In this document: piece by piece, positions 32,883 through 43,859 of the stretch
Position numbering within the stretch: the first letter of the stretch is position 1
Layout of the letters: each line of letters begins with the position of its first letter
Assembly (NCBI RefSeq): GCF_900107965.1
Contig: NZ_FNVU01000004.1
Span: 434,001-498,000, forward strand
From: Actinacidiphila yanglinensis
GTDB lineage: Bacteria; Actinomycetota; Actinomycetes; Streptomycetales; Streptomycetaceae
Length of the DNA: 64,000 nucleotides
Direction: 5' to 3'
Made by a program: the position numbers and the translations under genes
The notes under the pieces: generated by a model
The model's input: only the letters and a program-made list of their open reading frames with translations
What the model was told of the DNA's origin: nothing
Databases searched by the model: none

Positions 32883-35462
32883 GTGGCGGGCGACGCCCCC
32901 GGCAGGGAGCAGCAGCACGAGACGTCGGGGGAGCCGGGTATCCATCCGGCCACGGATCCGAGGCTGGCGGTGTTCCGAACGCCTGTCGAGGCACCGGAGG
33001 AGCGTGTGGCCGAGGGCGGGGCCGGCGGGCGCCCCGGGGGAGAGGACGACGGCGAGCCGCGCGCGCATGCGCAGGACGACGTCGAAGATCCCAGCTCAGC
33101 GCCCCGTTCCCACCCCGAGCCCGACTCCTCCGCGGAGTCGCAGGCGCCTACGCGGGCGGGTGCGGTGGCTACGTCCGACGAGGGAGCGGCAGTGGACGCC
33201 GTGGCCGATCCCGCGCCCCCGGCGGCGCCTCCCGCGCCCCGTTCGGCGCAGGACGAGGGCGGGAAAACGGAACCGAATCGTAATCAGGATGCTGGGGCCG
33301 CGGAGGCTGCTGGGTCTGGTGTGGCAGGTGGGAATCCGGCTCGCCCGGCCGGTGCGGAACCGGCCGAGCCCGCGGAGGACACCGGCGAAGCGGACGGTGA
33401 GGGCGAAGCGGACGCGGATGCCGATTCCGGCGCTGATTCCGAGGCCGTTCCCGAGGCCGATTCCGGGGCCGCTTCCGATGGTGAGGAGGCGGCCGGCGCC
33501 GCTGGAACGACCGATGGTGACGGGGCGTCGGGCGCCGAGGCCGGCGCGGAGGGAGCCGGCGCGGACGAGGGCGATGCGGACGTGGCGGTCTCCCCGAGCG
33601 GAGCAGATGCGGGCGAGGCCGAGGCCGACGCAGCGTCGGACATCGAGGAAGCCGAGGACGAGAACGAGGACGAGGACGCCGGAACCGGAGCTGGAGCAGG
33701 GGCCGTCGAAGCCTCCGCGGACGGTCCCGACGGCACCCGTTCGGGCGACACCCGCGCGGGTGAACTCCCGCCGTCCGACGTGGACGTTGCGCGCTCCCGC
33801 GCGGCCACTCCGCCTCCGCCGCCCTCCGCGCCCCCGGCCGCGCCTGTGGAGCGCCCCGGGCCGTTGGTGAAGCCGCTGGTCTCGGACATCCCCGCGGAAT
33901 GGCCGGAAGGGTCGCAGAAGAGCCGCCAGGGCTCCTCCAGCGGCCCCCTGGCCTTCGGCACGCCCGGCCGCCCCACCCGTGCGGACTCCGCTCCGCCGGC
34001 CCAGGCTCCCGGTGCACGCCCCCGCTCGGTGCCGCTGCCTCCCGCGCAGCCGCCCGCGGGCGTCCCGGGCAAGCCCGGCAAGCAGGACGCCCCGGGCAGC
34101 CGGTCCGGGGGGACGTCGCAGGATGACGTCGTCGGCCCGGAGGGCACCCGCGGCATGCCGGTGCCGCCGGTTCCCGACAAGCAGCCGCTGAAGCTGCTCG
34201 CCGAGCTGACCAACACCCCGCCCCCGGCGGAGACCACGCTGCGCACCGTGGTGCGCCGGTTCAAGATCTGGACCCCGCTGGTCGTGCTGCTGGCGATCGT
34301 CTTCGTGGTGGTCCAGGCGGTCAGGCCGCTGCCGTCGCCGAAGCTGGCGCTGACCACGGTCCCGTCGTATACCTTCGCCGGCACCCCGTTGCCGCAGACG
34401 ATGCCGTGGCCGACCGAGGGCCAGTCGGTCGCCGAGGTCGAGGGGCTGGGCTCGCTGGGAGTGCACGGCACCCAGTCGCCGGTGCCGATCGCGAGCCTGA
34501 CCAAGGTCATGACGGCCTATGTCGTCCTGCACGACCACCCGCTCACCGGCAAGCAGGGCGGGCCGATGATCACCGTGGACGCGCAGGCCGCGCAGGAGGC
34601 GAGCTCCGAGGACCAGTCGACCGCGCCGGTCAAGGCGGGGCAGCGCTTCGACGAGCGGCAGATGCTGCAACTGCTGCTGATCCCGTCGGGCAACAACATC
34701 GCTCGCCTGCTGGCCCGTTGGGACTCCGGCACGCAGGACGCCTTCGTCGCGAAGATGACCAAGGCCGCCAAGCAGCTGGGCATGACGCACACCACCTATA
34801 CCGGCGCCAGCGGCATCGAGGAGACCACCGTCAGTACCGCGGTGGACCAACTCGACCTGGCCCGCCAGGTGATGAAGAACGACGTGTTCCGCTCGGTCGT
34901 GGCGATGCCGAACATCGACATCCCCGGTGTCGGGCGGATCTACAACAACAACAACGACCTGGTGAAGTTCGGCGTGGTCGGCATCAAGACCGGCTCCAGC
35001 ACGCCGGCCGGCGGCGCGCTGATGTGGGCGGCGCACAAGACGGTCGACGGCAAGCAGCAGTTGATCCTCGGTGTGGTGCTCCAGCAGCACGGCGGGAGCA
35101 CTGTCAACGACAGCCTCCAGACCGCGCTGCAGCGCAGCCAGACGCTCATCGACTCCGTGCAGGCCGGCCTGGACTCGGCGACGATAGTGAAGAAGGGCAC
35201 GGTCGTCGGCAAGGTCGACGACGGACTCGGTGGCACCACCCCGGTGGTGGTGGGCAAGGACCTCGCCGCGATCGGCTGGCCCGGCATGAAGAAGGACCTC
35301 ACCCTCACCCCGGACGACGGCGGCCTGCCGCACAACGCGCCGGCCGGCACCAAGGTGGGCACGCTCAGCTTCGGAACCGGCGCGGCCCGTACGGAGGTGC
35401 CGGTGGTCCTGCAGAGCGACCTCAGCGCACCGGGCTTCGGGGCGAAACTGACCCGGTTCTGA
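32883..35462 (+). CDS. Membrane-anchored D-alanyl-D-alanine carboxypeptidase (S11) with long acidic N-terminus
   Basis: 859 residues, about twice the usual size. Residues 1 to about 455 are disordered and very acidic (long runs of A, D, E, G), becoming Pro-rich from about 300; one membrane helix follows (about 462-480, WTPLVVLLAIVFVVVQAV). The extracellular S11 peptidase domain (about 510-855) has the catalytic set SLTK (near 538), SGNN (near 602) and KTGS (near 702). It should trim the terminal D-Ala of peptidoglycan stem peptides. GGAGGAGG 5 nt upstream fixes the GTG start. The large cytoplasmic tail presumably binds a partner or is regulated; this part is inference. Orthologues occur in S. 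coelicolor (about SCO4439 from memory). Confidence 0.92.
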   Translation: MAGDAPGREQQHETSGEPGIHPATDPRLAVFRTPVEAPEERVAEGGAGGRPGGEDDGEPRAHAQDDVEDPSSAPRSHPEPDSSAESQAPTRAGAVATSDEGAAVDAVADPAPPAAPPAPRSAQDEGGKTEPNRNQDAGAAEAAGSGVAGGNPARPAGAEPAEPAEDTGEADGEGEADADADSGADSEAVPEADSGAASDGEEAAGAAGTTDGDGASGAEAGAEGAGADEGDADVAVSPSGADAGEAEADAASDIEEAEDENEDEDAGTGAGAGAVEASADGPDGTRSGDTRAGELPPSDVDVARSRAATPPPPPSAPPAAPVERPGPLVKPLVSDIPAEWPEGSQKSRQGSSSGPLAFGTPGRPTRADSAPPAQAPGARPRSVPLPPAQPPAGVPGKPGKQDAPGSRSGGTSQDDVVGPEGTRGMPVPPVPDKQPLKLLAELTNTPPPAETTLRTVVRRFKIWTPLVVLLAIVFVVVQAVRPLPSPKLALTTVPSYTFAGTPLPQTMPWPTEGQSVAEVEGLGSLGVHGTQSPVPIASLTKVMTAYVVLHDHPLTGKQGGPMITVDAQAAQEASSEDQSTAPVKAGQRFDERQMLQLLLIPSGNNIARLLARWDSGTQDAFVAKMTKAAKQLGMTHTTYTGASGIEETTVSTAVDQLDLARQVMKNDVFRSVVAMPNIDIPGVGRIYNNNNDLVKFGVVGIKTGSSTPAGGALMWAAHKTVDGKQQLILGVVLQQHGGSTVNDSLQTALQRSQTLIDSVQAGLDSATIVKKGTVVGKVDDGLGGTTPVVVGKDLAAIGWPGMKKDLTLTPDDGGLPHNAPAGTKVGTLSFGTGAARTEVPVVLQSDLSAPGFGAKLTRF

Positions 35463-35520
35463 ACCGGACCCGTTTCTGAATCGGAGCCGGTCCCGAACCG
35501 GCCGCGGCCATTGCGCCGCA

Positions 35521-35553
35521 CCCGAACGGGCCGCCCCGCGCGGTCCGTTCGGG
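35521..35553. terminator. Hairpin after the carboxypeptidase gene
   Basis: CCCGAACGG (35521-35529) pairs perfectly with CCGTTCGGG (35545-35553) around a 15-nt GC-rich loop. It precedes the larger palindrome and probably helps end transcription of the carboxypeptidase gene. Confidence 0.6.
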
Positions 35554-35556
35554 ACC

Positions 35557-35600
35557 GCCCGCGGTGTCTACCGGGTAGCTACCCGGTAGACACCGCGGGC
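35557..35600. terminator. 44-bp perfect palindrome between convergent genes
   Basis: The arms 35557-35578 and 35579-35600 are exact 22-bp reverse complements with no spacer; the centre reads GGGTAGCTACCC and the outer ends are GCCCGCGG. It lies between the convergent carboxypeptidase and winged-helix genes, so a bidirectional terminator is the simple reading. The absence of a loop and the perfect arms are unusual. Confidence 0.75.
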
Positions 35601-35618
35601 TTCGTGCGTCGGGCCCTT

Positions 35619-36803
35619 TCAGGAGGCCAACTCCCGCTCCAGCGGCGTGCGGAAACGCGGAGTGACCTGTACGCCCGCCAGCCGCGCGGTCAGTTCGGCG
35701 GCCGCCGCGTCCACCGCACGGTCGGCATCCGCGCCGCGGTCGGCCAACCGCCGCCACACCACGGTGCAGTCGGCGCGCTGGCCCCAGCCGCCGATCACCT
35801 CGCCGCCCCACCACACGGTCGGCCCCACGTTCCCGGTCCCGTCGAAGAGCGCGGCGCGGTGCTCCTCGGGCAGGAACCACTCCCGCCGCTGCCAGCCCAT
35901 CGGCGTCGGGTCGAGCCCCGGCAGCAGCACGGCCGCGGGCGCGTCCTCCGCCGTCGCGCCGTCGCTGTCCCCGGGAAGCACGAACCCCTCGCCGCTCTCC
36001 TCGAGTCGTACGGTCTCGGCTCCGACCGCGTCGAGCGCCTTCCCGACTTCGCCCAGGCCCCAGCCGGTCCACCACTTCAGATCCGCCGCCGTCCCCGGCC
36101 CGTACGCGGCCAGCCAGGCGCGGACGACCGCGGCGCGTGCCTGCGGGACCGGACGGGCCGGCAGCGGCTCGGCCCGCGCCCAGCGGAACTGGCCGCTCAT
36201 CCATGAACCGGCCGGCCTGCGCCGCTCGATCCGGCCCTCCGCGGCCATCGTGCGGATGATGCGGCTCGCCACGTTCTGCGTCGTCTCGTACGGCTTGCCG
36301 CGGGCGACCGTCACCTTCTCGCGCAACCGCGCGACGTGGCGGGACAGTTCGGCCCCACTGCTGTCACCGAGCTCGGCGAGCGCCGCCTCGACCTCCGCCT
36401 CGGCCGCGGCGAGCCACTTCTCGTCCCAGCCGCCGCCCTCCGCGAGGTACTGCAGCAGCTTCTTCCGCTCGCGCGCCGCGATCTGCTGCCCGGCAGCCGC
36501 GAACACGTCCGGCGCCGCCTCACGGGGCACCACGAACATCGTCCGCCGCATCGCCAGCATCCGGGTGAGCGTCGAGGCCGGCCCGTACAGCGCGGCCTCC
36601 ATCCGTGCGGTCACCGCCGCGGGGTCGGCCAGCCGCGCCCCCACCGTGAGGAAGACCGTCGCCGGGTCCGTCGCGTGCAGGACGGCCAGCGCGTCGACGA
36701 CCTCCTCGCAGGTGGCCGCCGCCCGCCCGGCCGCCAGCCGGTGGCGTACCGCCAGCCGGGCCCGCCGCTGATCGTCGCCGAAAAGTCGCTGCGCTCCGCT
36801 CAT
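35619..36803 (-). CDS. Winged-helix DNA-binding protein of the AlkZ/YcaQ (HTH_42) family
   Basis: 394 residues. The family comprises tandem winged-helix DNA glycosylases; AlkZ unhooks azinomycin interstrand crosslinks and YcaQ excises alkylated bases. Matching features are LHATDPATVFLTVGARL (about 42-58), LTRMLAMRRTMFVVP, TTQNVASRIIRTMAAEGRIERRRP and LPGLDPTPMGW. In AlkZ the first of these positions is a catalytic Q-x-Q, in YcaQ Q-x-D. Here it reads H43-A-T45, so activity or specificity may differ. Many actinobacterial paralogues are simply called winged-helix proteins. It is convergent with the carboxypeptidase gene. Confidence 0.85.
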   Translation of the reverse strand: MSGAQRLFGDDQRRARLAVRHRLAAGRAAATCEEVVDALAVLHATDPATVFLTVGARLADPAAVTARMEAALYGPASTLTRMLAMRRTMFVVPREAAPDVFAAAGQQIAARERKKLLQYLAEGGGWDEKWLAAAEAEVEAALAELGDSSGAELSRHVARLREKVTVARGKPYETTQNVASRIIRTMAAEGRIERRRPAGSWMSGQFRWARAEPLPARPVPQARAAVVRAWLAAYGPGTAADLKWWTGWGLGEVGKALDAVGAETVRLEESGEGFVLPGDSDGATAEDAPAAVLLPGLDPTPMGWQRREWFLPEEHRAALFDGTGNVGPTVWWGGEVIGGWGQRADCTVVWRRLADRGADADRAVDAAAAELTARLAGVQVTPRFRTPLERELAS

Positions 36804-37030
36804 GCGGGAATGGTCACACGTGGCACTGACAGTGCGTGGGGTGGCGTGGCGTCGCGTGGGGCGGAGCGGGGACCCGCCATTACGGTTCGGCCCCCCGCCG
36901 GTGGGGGTTGCCCGTGCCGTTCTCCCCCAGCCTGGCGGCTGGGAGGTGCCCCCACGCGCCCCTCTGGTGGCCGGTCGCCGCCGTCACCTGCTGCCCGGCC
37001 CGCCCGGGCCGAACGGGGCAGCCGGGTGGG

Positions 37031-39352
<2,322 letters not shown>

Positions 39353-39519
39353 GTTCACTCCCTGGTCGATCCGTTCGACGTTCGCCTCGCGCGTCGGGTG
39401 CCGGGCAGCGGCGCGCTACGCGCGTGCGGAGTCCGCCCGTGCTGCGCTTGTTCGCAGGGCGCCTCTTCGTGCGCCGTCACCGTTTCCCGGTGCCCGCGCC
39501 GCCGTGTCGTCCCGGTCGG

Positions 39520-39732
39520 TCAGACCCGGCCGACGAGGTCGTAGCCCGCCTCGTCCACGGCCGCGCGCACCGTGTCGTCGTCCAGCGGCTGTTCCGACGC
39601 GACGGTCAGCAGGCCGCTGCTCGCCACGGCCGTCACGGAGGTCACACCGGGGATCGCCGTGATCTCCTTGCTCACCGCGGACTCGCAGTGCCCGCAGCTC
39701 ATCCCCGACACCGAGTAGACGGCCTCGCTCAT
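39520..39732 (-). CDS. copZ: CopZ-like copper chaperone
   Basis: A 70-residue stand-alone heavy-metal-associated domain with the metal site GMSCGHC (residues 11-17), then SAVSKEI and a terminal DEAGYDLVGRV. It should carry Cu(I) to CopA. GGAGGAGGAG 6 nt upstream of the ATG at 39732 is among the strongest ribosome binding sites here, and the in-frame extension to 39750 is unnecessary. It is the first gene after the CsoR-type operator, with copA next downstream. No csoR gene is in the window, so the repressor must act in trans. Confidence 0.93.
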   Translation of the reverse strand: MSEAVYSVSGMSCGHCESAVSKEITAIPGVTSVTAVASSGLLTVASEQPLDDDTVRAAVDEAGYDLVGRV

Positions 39733-39845
39733 GCTGTGCTCCTCCTCCACGGGTACGCGTGCGTGGTGACGCGTACGGCTCTCGCGGCTGTCGTGCCGCC
39801 TGCGGTGGACGGGCGCCTTCCCCGTCCCCCTCTCACAGCAACCAT

Positions 39846-39862
39846 ATACCCCCTAGGGGTAT
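39846..39862. promoter_or_regulatory. CsoR-type copper operator
   Basis: ATACCCC-CTA-GGGGTAT: perfect 7-bp arms with a 3-bp spacer, 113 bp upstream of copZ. The TACCCC/GGGGTA arrangement is the recognised pattern of CsoR-family copper repressor sites in streptomycetes. It should be released on Cu(I) binding, derepressing copZ-copA. Confidence 0.85.
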
Positions 39863-39923
39863 TCCCATCGGTGGGTACGTGATCGGTCGGGGCCGTCGTG
39901 TCCGCTCGTGGCCGGCGGCAACG

Positions 39924-40439
39924 TCAGTCGGCGTCGGCGTCCGCGTCGGTGTTCGGGTCGGAGCCGCCATGGACCTGGGTGTCGGTGTCGGCGGTGTCGG
40001 CGGTGTCGTCGGCGGCGAGCCGGTCGAGCAGCGTGGCGGCCAGCCGCAGCACCGCCACCTCCGTCTCGTTGAGCTCGGCGGCCATCCGGCGGCGCAGCCA
40101 CGCGTCCCGGTACCCGACGTCGCGGGCCATCGCCTCGAAGCCGCTCCGCGTCAGCTCGAGGACGTACTGCCTCCCGTCGACCTCGTCCCGCGACCGCGTC
40201 ACGAGACCGTCCTCGCGCAGCGCTGCCAGCGTCCGGGTCAGCGACTGCGGCTGGACGTGGAGTGCCGCGGCCACGGCGCCGGGAGTGCTGGAGCCGCCGC
40301 GGTAGAGCTGCGCGAGGACGGCGAGCCGGGCGCTGGGCAGGGAGTCCGGCAGCCGCTCGGCGCGCATCCGGCGGGCCAGGCGGTTCACCGAGCGGCGGAC
40401 CACCGCGCTGTCATCGAAGGGCGGGGGAGGGAACGACAT
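39924..40439 (-). CDS. MarR-family transcriptional regulator
   Basis: 171 residues with a MarR winged helix (about 30-110): PSARLAVLAQLYRGGSSTPGAVAAALHVQPQSLTRTLAALREDGLVTRSRDEVDGRQYVLELT, the D-x-R wing included. A short dimer helix follows, then a C-terminal tail of Asp/Ala/Thr repeats (DTADTADTDT, DADADAD), probably disordered. It diverges from the FUSC exporter gene, and a duplicated inverted element lies between them, so regulation of the exporter and of itself is likely. The inducer is unknown; aromatic acids would be typical for this pairing. Confidence 0.9.
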   Translation of the reverse strand: MSFPPPPFDDSAVVRRSVNRLARRMRAERLPDSLPSARLAVLAQLYRGGSSTPGAVAAALHVQPQSLTRTLAALREDGLVTRSRDEVDGRQYVLELTRSGFEAMARDVGYRDAWLRRRMAAELNETEVAVLRLAATLLDRLAADDTADTADTDTQVHGGSDPNTDADADAD

Positions 40440-40450
40440 CAGGTCATTTC

Positions 40451-40552
40451 CTAAGCTACGCGTATGATCAATCTACCCGGAATCGGGTCGATAGGGCGTG
40501 AAGGGAGGGAAGAATCGAGTTGCAGATGGCGAGAGTCATACGCAAGGCTTAG
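40451..40552. promoter_or_regulatory. Paired inverted operator/promoter elements between marR and the exporter gene
   Basis: CTAAGC-n3-GCGTATGA occurs at 40451-40467 on the plus strand and as its reverse complement at 40536-40552, matching at 14 of 17 positions with all three mismatches in the centre. Each copy ends in TATGA(T/C), a -10-like hexamer pointing toward the other copy. The two promoters would thus face each other across about 70 bp, one driving the exporter gene and one marR. Each MarR dimer could cover one -10. Confidence 0.6.
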
Positions 40553-40598
40553 TAATCCGACCGACGTGACCACGCCGACCCCGCCCGAGGAGAGGCTC

Positions 40599-40622
40599 AT
40601 GGCAGAGGACGAAGGATGCTGA
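40599..40622 (+). CDS. Seven-codon leader ORF overlapping the exporter gene start
   Basis: ATG at 40599 opens MAEDEGC and stops at TGA 40620-40622, 4 nt inside the exporter frame that begins at 40616. It has its own GAGGAGAGG at 40587-40595. The exporter start has a weaker purine tract that lies inside this mini-frame (GAGGACGAAGG). The arrangement suggests translational coupling, or the mini-frame is accidental. Confidence 0.4.
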   Translation: MAEDEGC

Positions 40623-42826
40623 TCCGGCTGCGCCTGCTCGACCCGGGACGGGTGCGGCTGCGGATCGCCGTACGCACCCTGGCCGCCGCCGTCGCGGCGC
40701 TGCTGGTGTCGGGCGCGATCGGCCGGGCCGCCGGCCTGCCGGGCGGCATGGTGGTGATCGCGACGGTGGTCGCGGTGATGGTGTCGCGCAGCCTGCACGC
40801 GACCAGCCTGCCGCACCGGCTGTCGGCGCTCGTCCACGTCCCCCTGGTCGGCCTCCTCGCCGCGTTCGTCGGGCGGCTGATGGTGCAGAGCGCGTGGTGC
40901 GGCGCGGCGGTTTTCGTGGGGGCGGTCGGCGGGTCCCGCTACCTGATGCGCTTCGGCGGCAAGGTGCGGCGCTTCGGCCGGCTCGCGCTCACCCCGCTGA
41001 TCGCCGTTCTGGTCACCCCGGTGCCGCCGTCGGCCGCCAAGGCCACCGGGCCGCTGTGGGGCGCGGTGTGCGGGGTCATCGCGGTGGCCTGCGTGCTCGC
41101 CTCCCAGATCGCGCTGCCGTCCCGCCCCACCCGCGAGGCGGCGGCAGCGGCCGGCGATTTCGTCCGGGCCGCCGCCCGCCTGCGCGCCCTCGCCCCGGGA
41201 ACCGCCGCGCACGCGAAGGCCGCTGCCGCCCTGCACCGCACCGCGCTGACCGTCGAGGACCGCCTGGACGCCGCCCGGTTGCCCGACGGGACCGACCGCG
41301 CCCCGCTCGACACCCTTGCGGCGGCCGTCCTCACCGCGGAGGTGGCCGCACGGTACGAACGCTCCGCGGCGCCTCGGCACGGTACGAAGCCGGCCGCATC
41401 GGGCGAGGCCGCGCAGGTCGTCCCCGCGCAGGAGCCGTTCCCACGCGGGCAAGCCGCATCCGAGCGGGCCGATTCCGACGGGGCCGATTCCGAGCGGGTT
41501 GCCGCGGAACGGTTCGTACGGACCCCGGCCGTACGCTCCCGGGCCGGCGATGACGAGCCCGCGGCACCCGGCGGCGCGATGCCCGGCCCGGCCGGAGAGG
41601 TGACGCCCGGCCCGGCCGGCGAGGGCACAGTCGCCCGGGACGAGGAGGCCCACAGCGCGTCCGGCGCCGCGCCCTCCTCCGTGCCCGACGCCGTCGACAT
41701 CGCCCTCGGCGCCGTACGTTCCGCATCCGAGGCCGTGCGCCGGGTGCGTTCCGTGCAGGAGGCGGCGCCCGACGTACCCGCCCCAGCGGCGCGACCGGGG
41801 GGCTGGCGCAACCCGCAGCCCCAGGCGCGGCTGAGCGCGCAACTCGTCGTCGCGATGGCGGCGGCGTTCACGGCCGGCCACCTGATCTTTCCGCGGCACT
41901 GGACGTGGACGGTGATCACCGCGTTCGTGGTGTGCAGCGCCGCACGGGGACGCGGTGACGTCGTGCACCGCAGCGGGCTGCGGGTGGCGGGCGCCTTCAC
42001 CGGCGCGGTCACCGGCACGCTGGTCGCCCATGAGGTGGCGGGCGACCACGTCGCCGCCATCGCCGTCATCTTCTGCTACCTGCTGGTCGGCCTGTGGCTG
42101 CGCGAGACCACCTACGCGGTCTGGGCGTTCTGCGTCACCAGCCTGCTCGCGGTGCTCAACAGCCTCAACGGCGAGCAGGGCGGCGCTCTCATCGTGCAGC
42201 GGCCCGAGGGGATCCTGCTCGGCTCGGCCTGCGGGATCGCGGCGGCGTACTTCGTGTTGCCGCTGCCGACCACCCTGGTCCTGCGCGGCCGGGCCGGCAA
42301 CGCGCTGCGGGTGCTCCAGGACCTGCTGGCCGCCGCGCGCGAACCCGAACCGCGCCCTGCGGCGGTCCGCCACCTGGCCCGCCGGTTCGACCGCGCCGTC
42401 CGCGAACTCGCGGTGGTGGCCGCGCCCGCGCGCGCCCACCGCACGCTGACCCGGCGTGCCCTCGGCCACTCGGCCCGGGCCGCGCGCCGGGCCGTCCCCG
42501 CACGGCCGCACGACGCCGACTGGGTCGACGCGCTGGCCACCTGCGCGCACGCCGCCCGCTCGCTCGCCCTGTGCGACGCGCACACACTCGCCGCCGCCCG
42601 GCCCCAACTCGGCCTGGCCGCGCTCAACCTGGGGCAGGTACGCCGCCGCCTCGGCCGCCGGCCCGACGCCACGCCCCCGCGGCCGGCACGCACCGGGCCC
42701 GCCGCGGTGGTCCGGCTCGACGCCGCACTCGGCGAGCTCTACGACCTGCTGCCCGCGCCCGCCGCCGACCCGGCGCCGCCGGCGTCCCCGCCGCCGTCCG
42801 AGCCGGCCCCCGCCGCAGCCGGTTGA
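40616..42826 (+). CDS. FUSC-family (aromatic acid exporter-like) membrane protein
   Basis: 736 residues. Two membrane blocks, about 18-170 ([20 protein letters not shown] onward) and about 405-560 ([17 protein letters not shown] onward), enclose a long soluble Ala/Pro/Glu-rich loop, and a cytoplasmic C-terminal domain follows. This is the duplicated layout of FUSC/AaeB-type exporters and YccS-like proteins. The conserved W-T-W-x-V-I-T-A-F-V stretch opens the second block. It probably extrudes aromatic or other weak acids; the substrate is inferred from the family and the divergent MarR regulator. The C-terminus ends in a Pro/Ala-rich tail. See the leader frame at 40599. Confidence 0.85.
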   Translation: MLIRLRLLDPGRVRLRIAVRTLAAAVAALLVSGAIGRAAGLPGGMVVIATVVAVMVSRSLHATSLPHRLSALVHVPLVGLLAAFVGRLMVQSAWCGAAVFVGAVGGSRYLMRFGGKVRRFGRLALTPLIAVLVTPVPPSAAKATGPLWGAVCGVIAVACVLASQIALPSRPTREAAAAAGDFVRAAARLRALAPGTAAHAKAAAALHRTALTVEDRLDAARLPDGTDRAPLDTLAAAVLTAEVAARYERSAAPRHGTKPAASGEAAQVVPAQEPFPRGQAASERADSDGADSERVAAERFVRTPAVRSRAGDDEPAAPGGAMPGPAGEVTPGPAGEGTVARDEEAHSASGAAPSSVPDAVDIALGAVRSASEAVRRVRSVQEAAPDVPAPAARPGGWRNPQPQARLSAQLVVAMAAAFTAGHLIFPRHWTWTVITAFVVCSAARGRGDVVHRSGLRVAGAFTGAVTGTLVAHEVAGDHVAAIAVIFCYLLVGLWLRETTYAVWAFCVTSLLAVLNSLNGEQGGALIVQRPEGILLGSACGIAAAYFVLPLPTTLVLRGRAGNALRVLQDLLAAAREPEPRPAAVRHLARRFDRAVRELAVVAAPARAHRTLTRRALGHSARAARRAVPARPHDADWVDALATCAHAARSLALCDAHTLAAARPQLGLAALNLGQVRRRLGRRPDATPPRPARTGPAAVVRLDAALGELYDLLPAPAADPAPPASPPPSEPAPAAAG

Positions 42827-42944
42827 GATCTTCCGCACTCCGCTCCGACCCCTGGCCGCGCCTGTTGCCGGCGGCTCTACCCTGGAGGCGACGGCGCGTA
42901 TCCCACCCGGGAACGCGACCACTCATCCGCCAGGAGGCGACGCC

Positions 42945-43367
42945 GTGCTGCGCACCATGTTCAAGTCCAAGATCCACCGGGCCACCGTGACCCAGGCGGA
43001 TCTGCACTACGTGGGCTCCGTGACCGTCGACGCCGACCTGATGGACGCCGCGGACCTGCTGCCGGGCGAACTCGTGCACATCGTCGACATCACGAACGGC
43101 GCGCGCCTGGAGACCTACGTGATCGAGGGCGAACGCGGCTCAGGCGTCATCGGCATCAACGGTGCCGCCGCCCATCTCGTGCACCCCGGGGACCTGGTCA
43201 TCCTGATCAGCTACGCGCAGGTCGAGGACGCCGAGGCCCGTACGCTGCGGCCGGCCGTGGTCCACGTCGACACCGCCAACCGGATCACCGCGCTCGGCGA
43301 CGACACTGCCGAGCCCGCTCCCGGTACCGACGCCCTGCGTCCCCCGCACGCGGTCGTCCACGGCTGA
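42945..43367 (+). CDS. panD: Aspartate 1-decarboxylase, pyruvoyl type
   Basis: 140 residues. PanD converts L-aspartate to beta-alanine for pantothenate and coenzyme A. The proenzyme self-cleaves between G24 and S25 ([10 protein letters not shown]) to create the pyruvoyl group. Other conserved parts are K9 ([18 protein letters not shown]), the ligand region [17 protein letters not shown] and [10 protein letters not shown]. The C-terminus is about 10 residues longer than the E. coli enzyme, as in other actinomycetes. AGGAGG 7 nt before the GTG fixes the start. It follows the exporter gene by 118 nt; no panB or panC is nearby. Confidence 0.95.
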   Translation: MLRTMFKSKIHRATVTQADLHYVGSVTVDADLMDAADLLPGELVHIVDITNGARLETYVIEGERGSGVIGINGAAAHLVHPGDLVILISYAQVEDAEARTLRPAVVHVDTANRITALGDDTAEPAPGTDALRPPHAVVHG

Positions 43368-43388
43368 CGCCGGGGGCCGCGCGCCCCT

Positions 43389-43595
43389 TCAAGCGGCGGT
43401 GGTGACCACCGAGGAGCCGCGCACCGATCCGGACACGGGACGTATCTCGATGCGAACGCCGCGCGCTGCTGCCGTCCACTGGGCGCGCAGCCGCGCCAGC
43501 TCCGTCAACTCCTCGGCCGTCCACGGCCGGTCGCCATGCTCCTGCACATAAGCGCGCAGGGCCGCGTTCGCCTGATCGAGATCTCCCCCGTACAT
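43389..43595 (-). CDS. Small hypothetical protein of streptomycetes
   Basis: 68 residues, MYGGDLDQANAALRAYV then RPWTAEELTELARLRAQWTAA; amphipathic helical, no membrane segment, not assignable to a functional family. It is called coding because the composition is helical and non-repetitive and a purine-rich GGGTGG stretch precedes the ATG; a GTG three codons upstream is an alternative. It is convergent with panD (21-nt gap) and diverges from the VOC gene. Confidence 0.55.
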   Translation of the reverse strand: MYGGDLDQANAALRAYVQEHGDRPWTAEELTELARLRAQWTAAARGVRIEIRPVSGSVRGSSVVTTAA

Positions 43596-43859
43596 GTGAT
43601 CCACCCTAGACCGGGGCACTGACAATCCCGAATCGTTTGACCACCGCGCGTGCCCGCCGCGCCCCGGTCCGCGGCCGACCGCCCCGGCGTGACCTGGCAG
43701 AAACGGCGCGGCCCGCGGTCTGCTGGCATCCTGAGTGTGAGGGAGGACACAGCACACGTATCGGCTGCAAATCCCACTGAATCCCGGCACCTCCCCGTAT
43801 TCCGCATCCGGTAGTCCGCGTTGCGTACCCCGCGCCCCACGATCACGGAGGACCGCACC

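Noticed and set aside
33096..35333. 745-codon frame antisense to the carboxypeptidase
   Set aside because: Low-complexity shadow of the acidic repeat region of the true gene.
40451..42922. 823-codon frame antisense to the FUSC exporter
   Set aside because: Gly/Arg/Ala-rich filler caused by GC-biased codons of the real gene; no ribosome binding site or family.
43740..43815. Possible promoter or small RNA before the second VOC gene
   Set aside because: A/T content is slightly raised but no hairpin, -10/-35 pair or conserved element could be seen.
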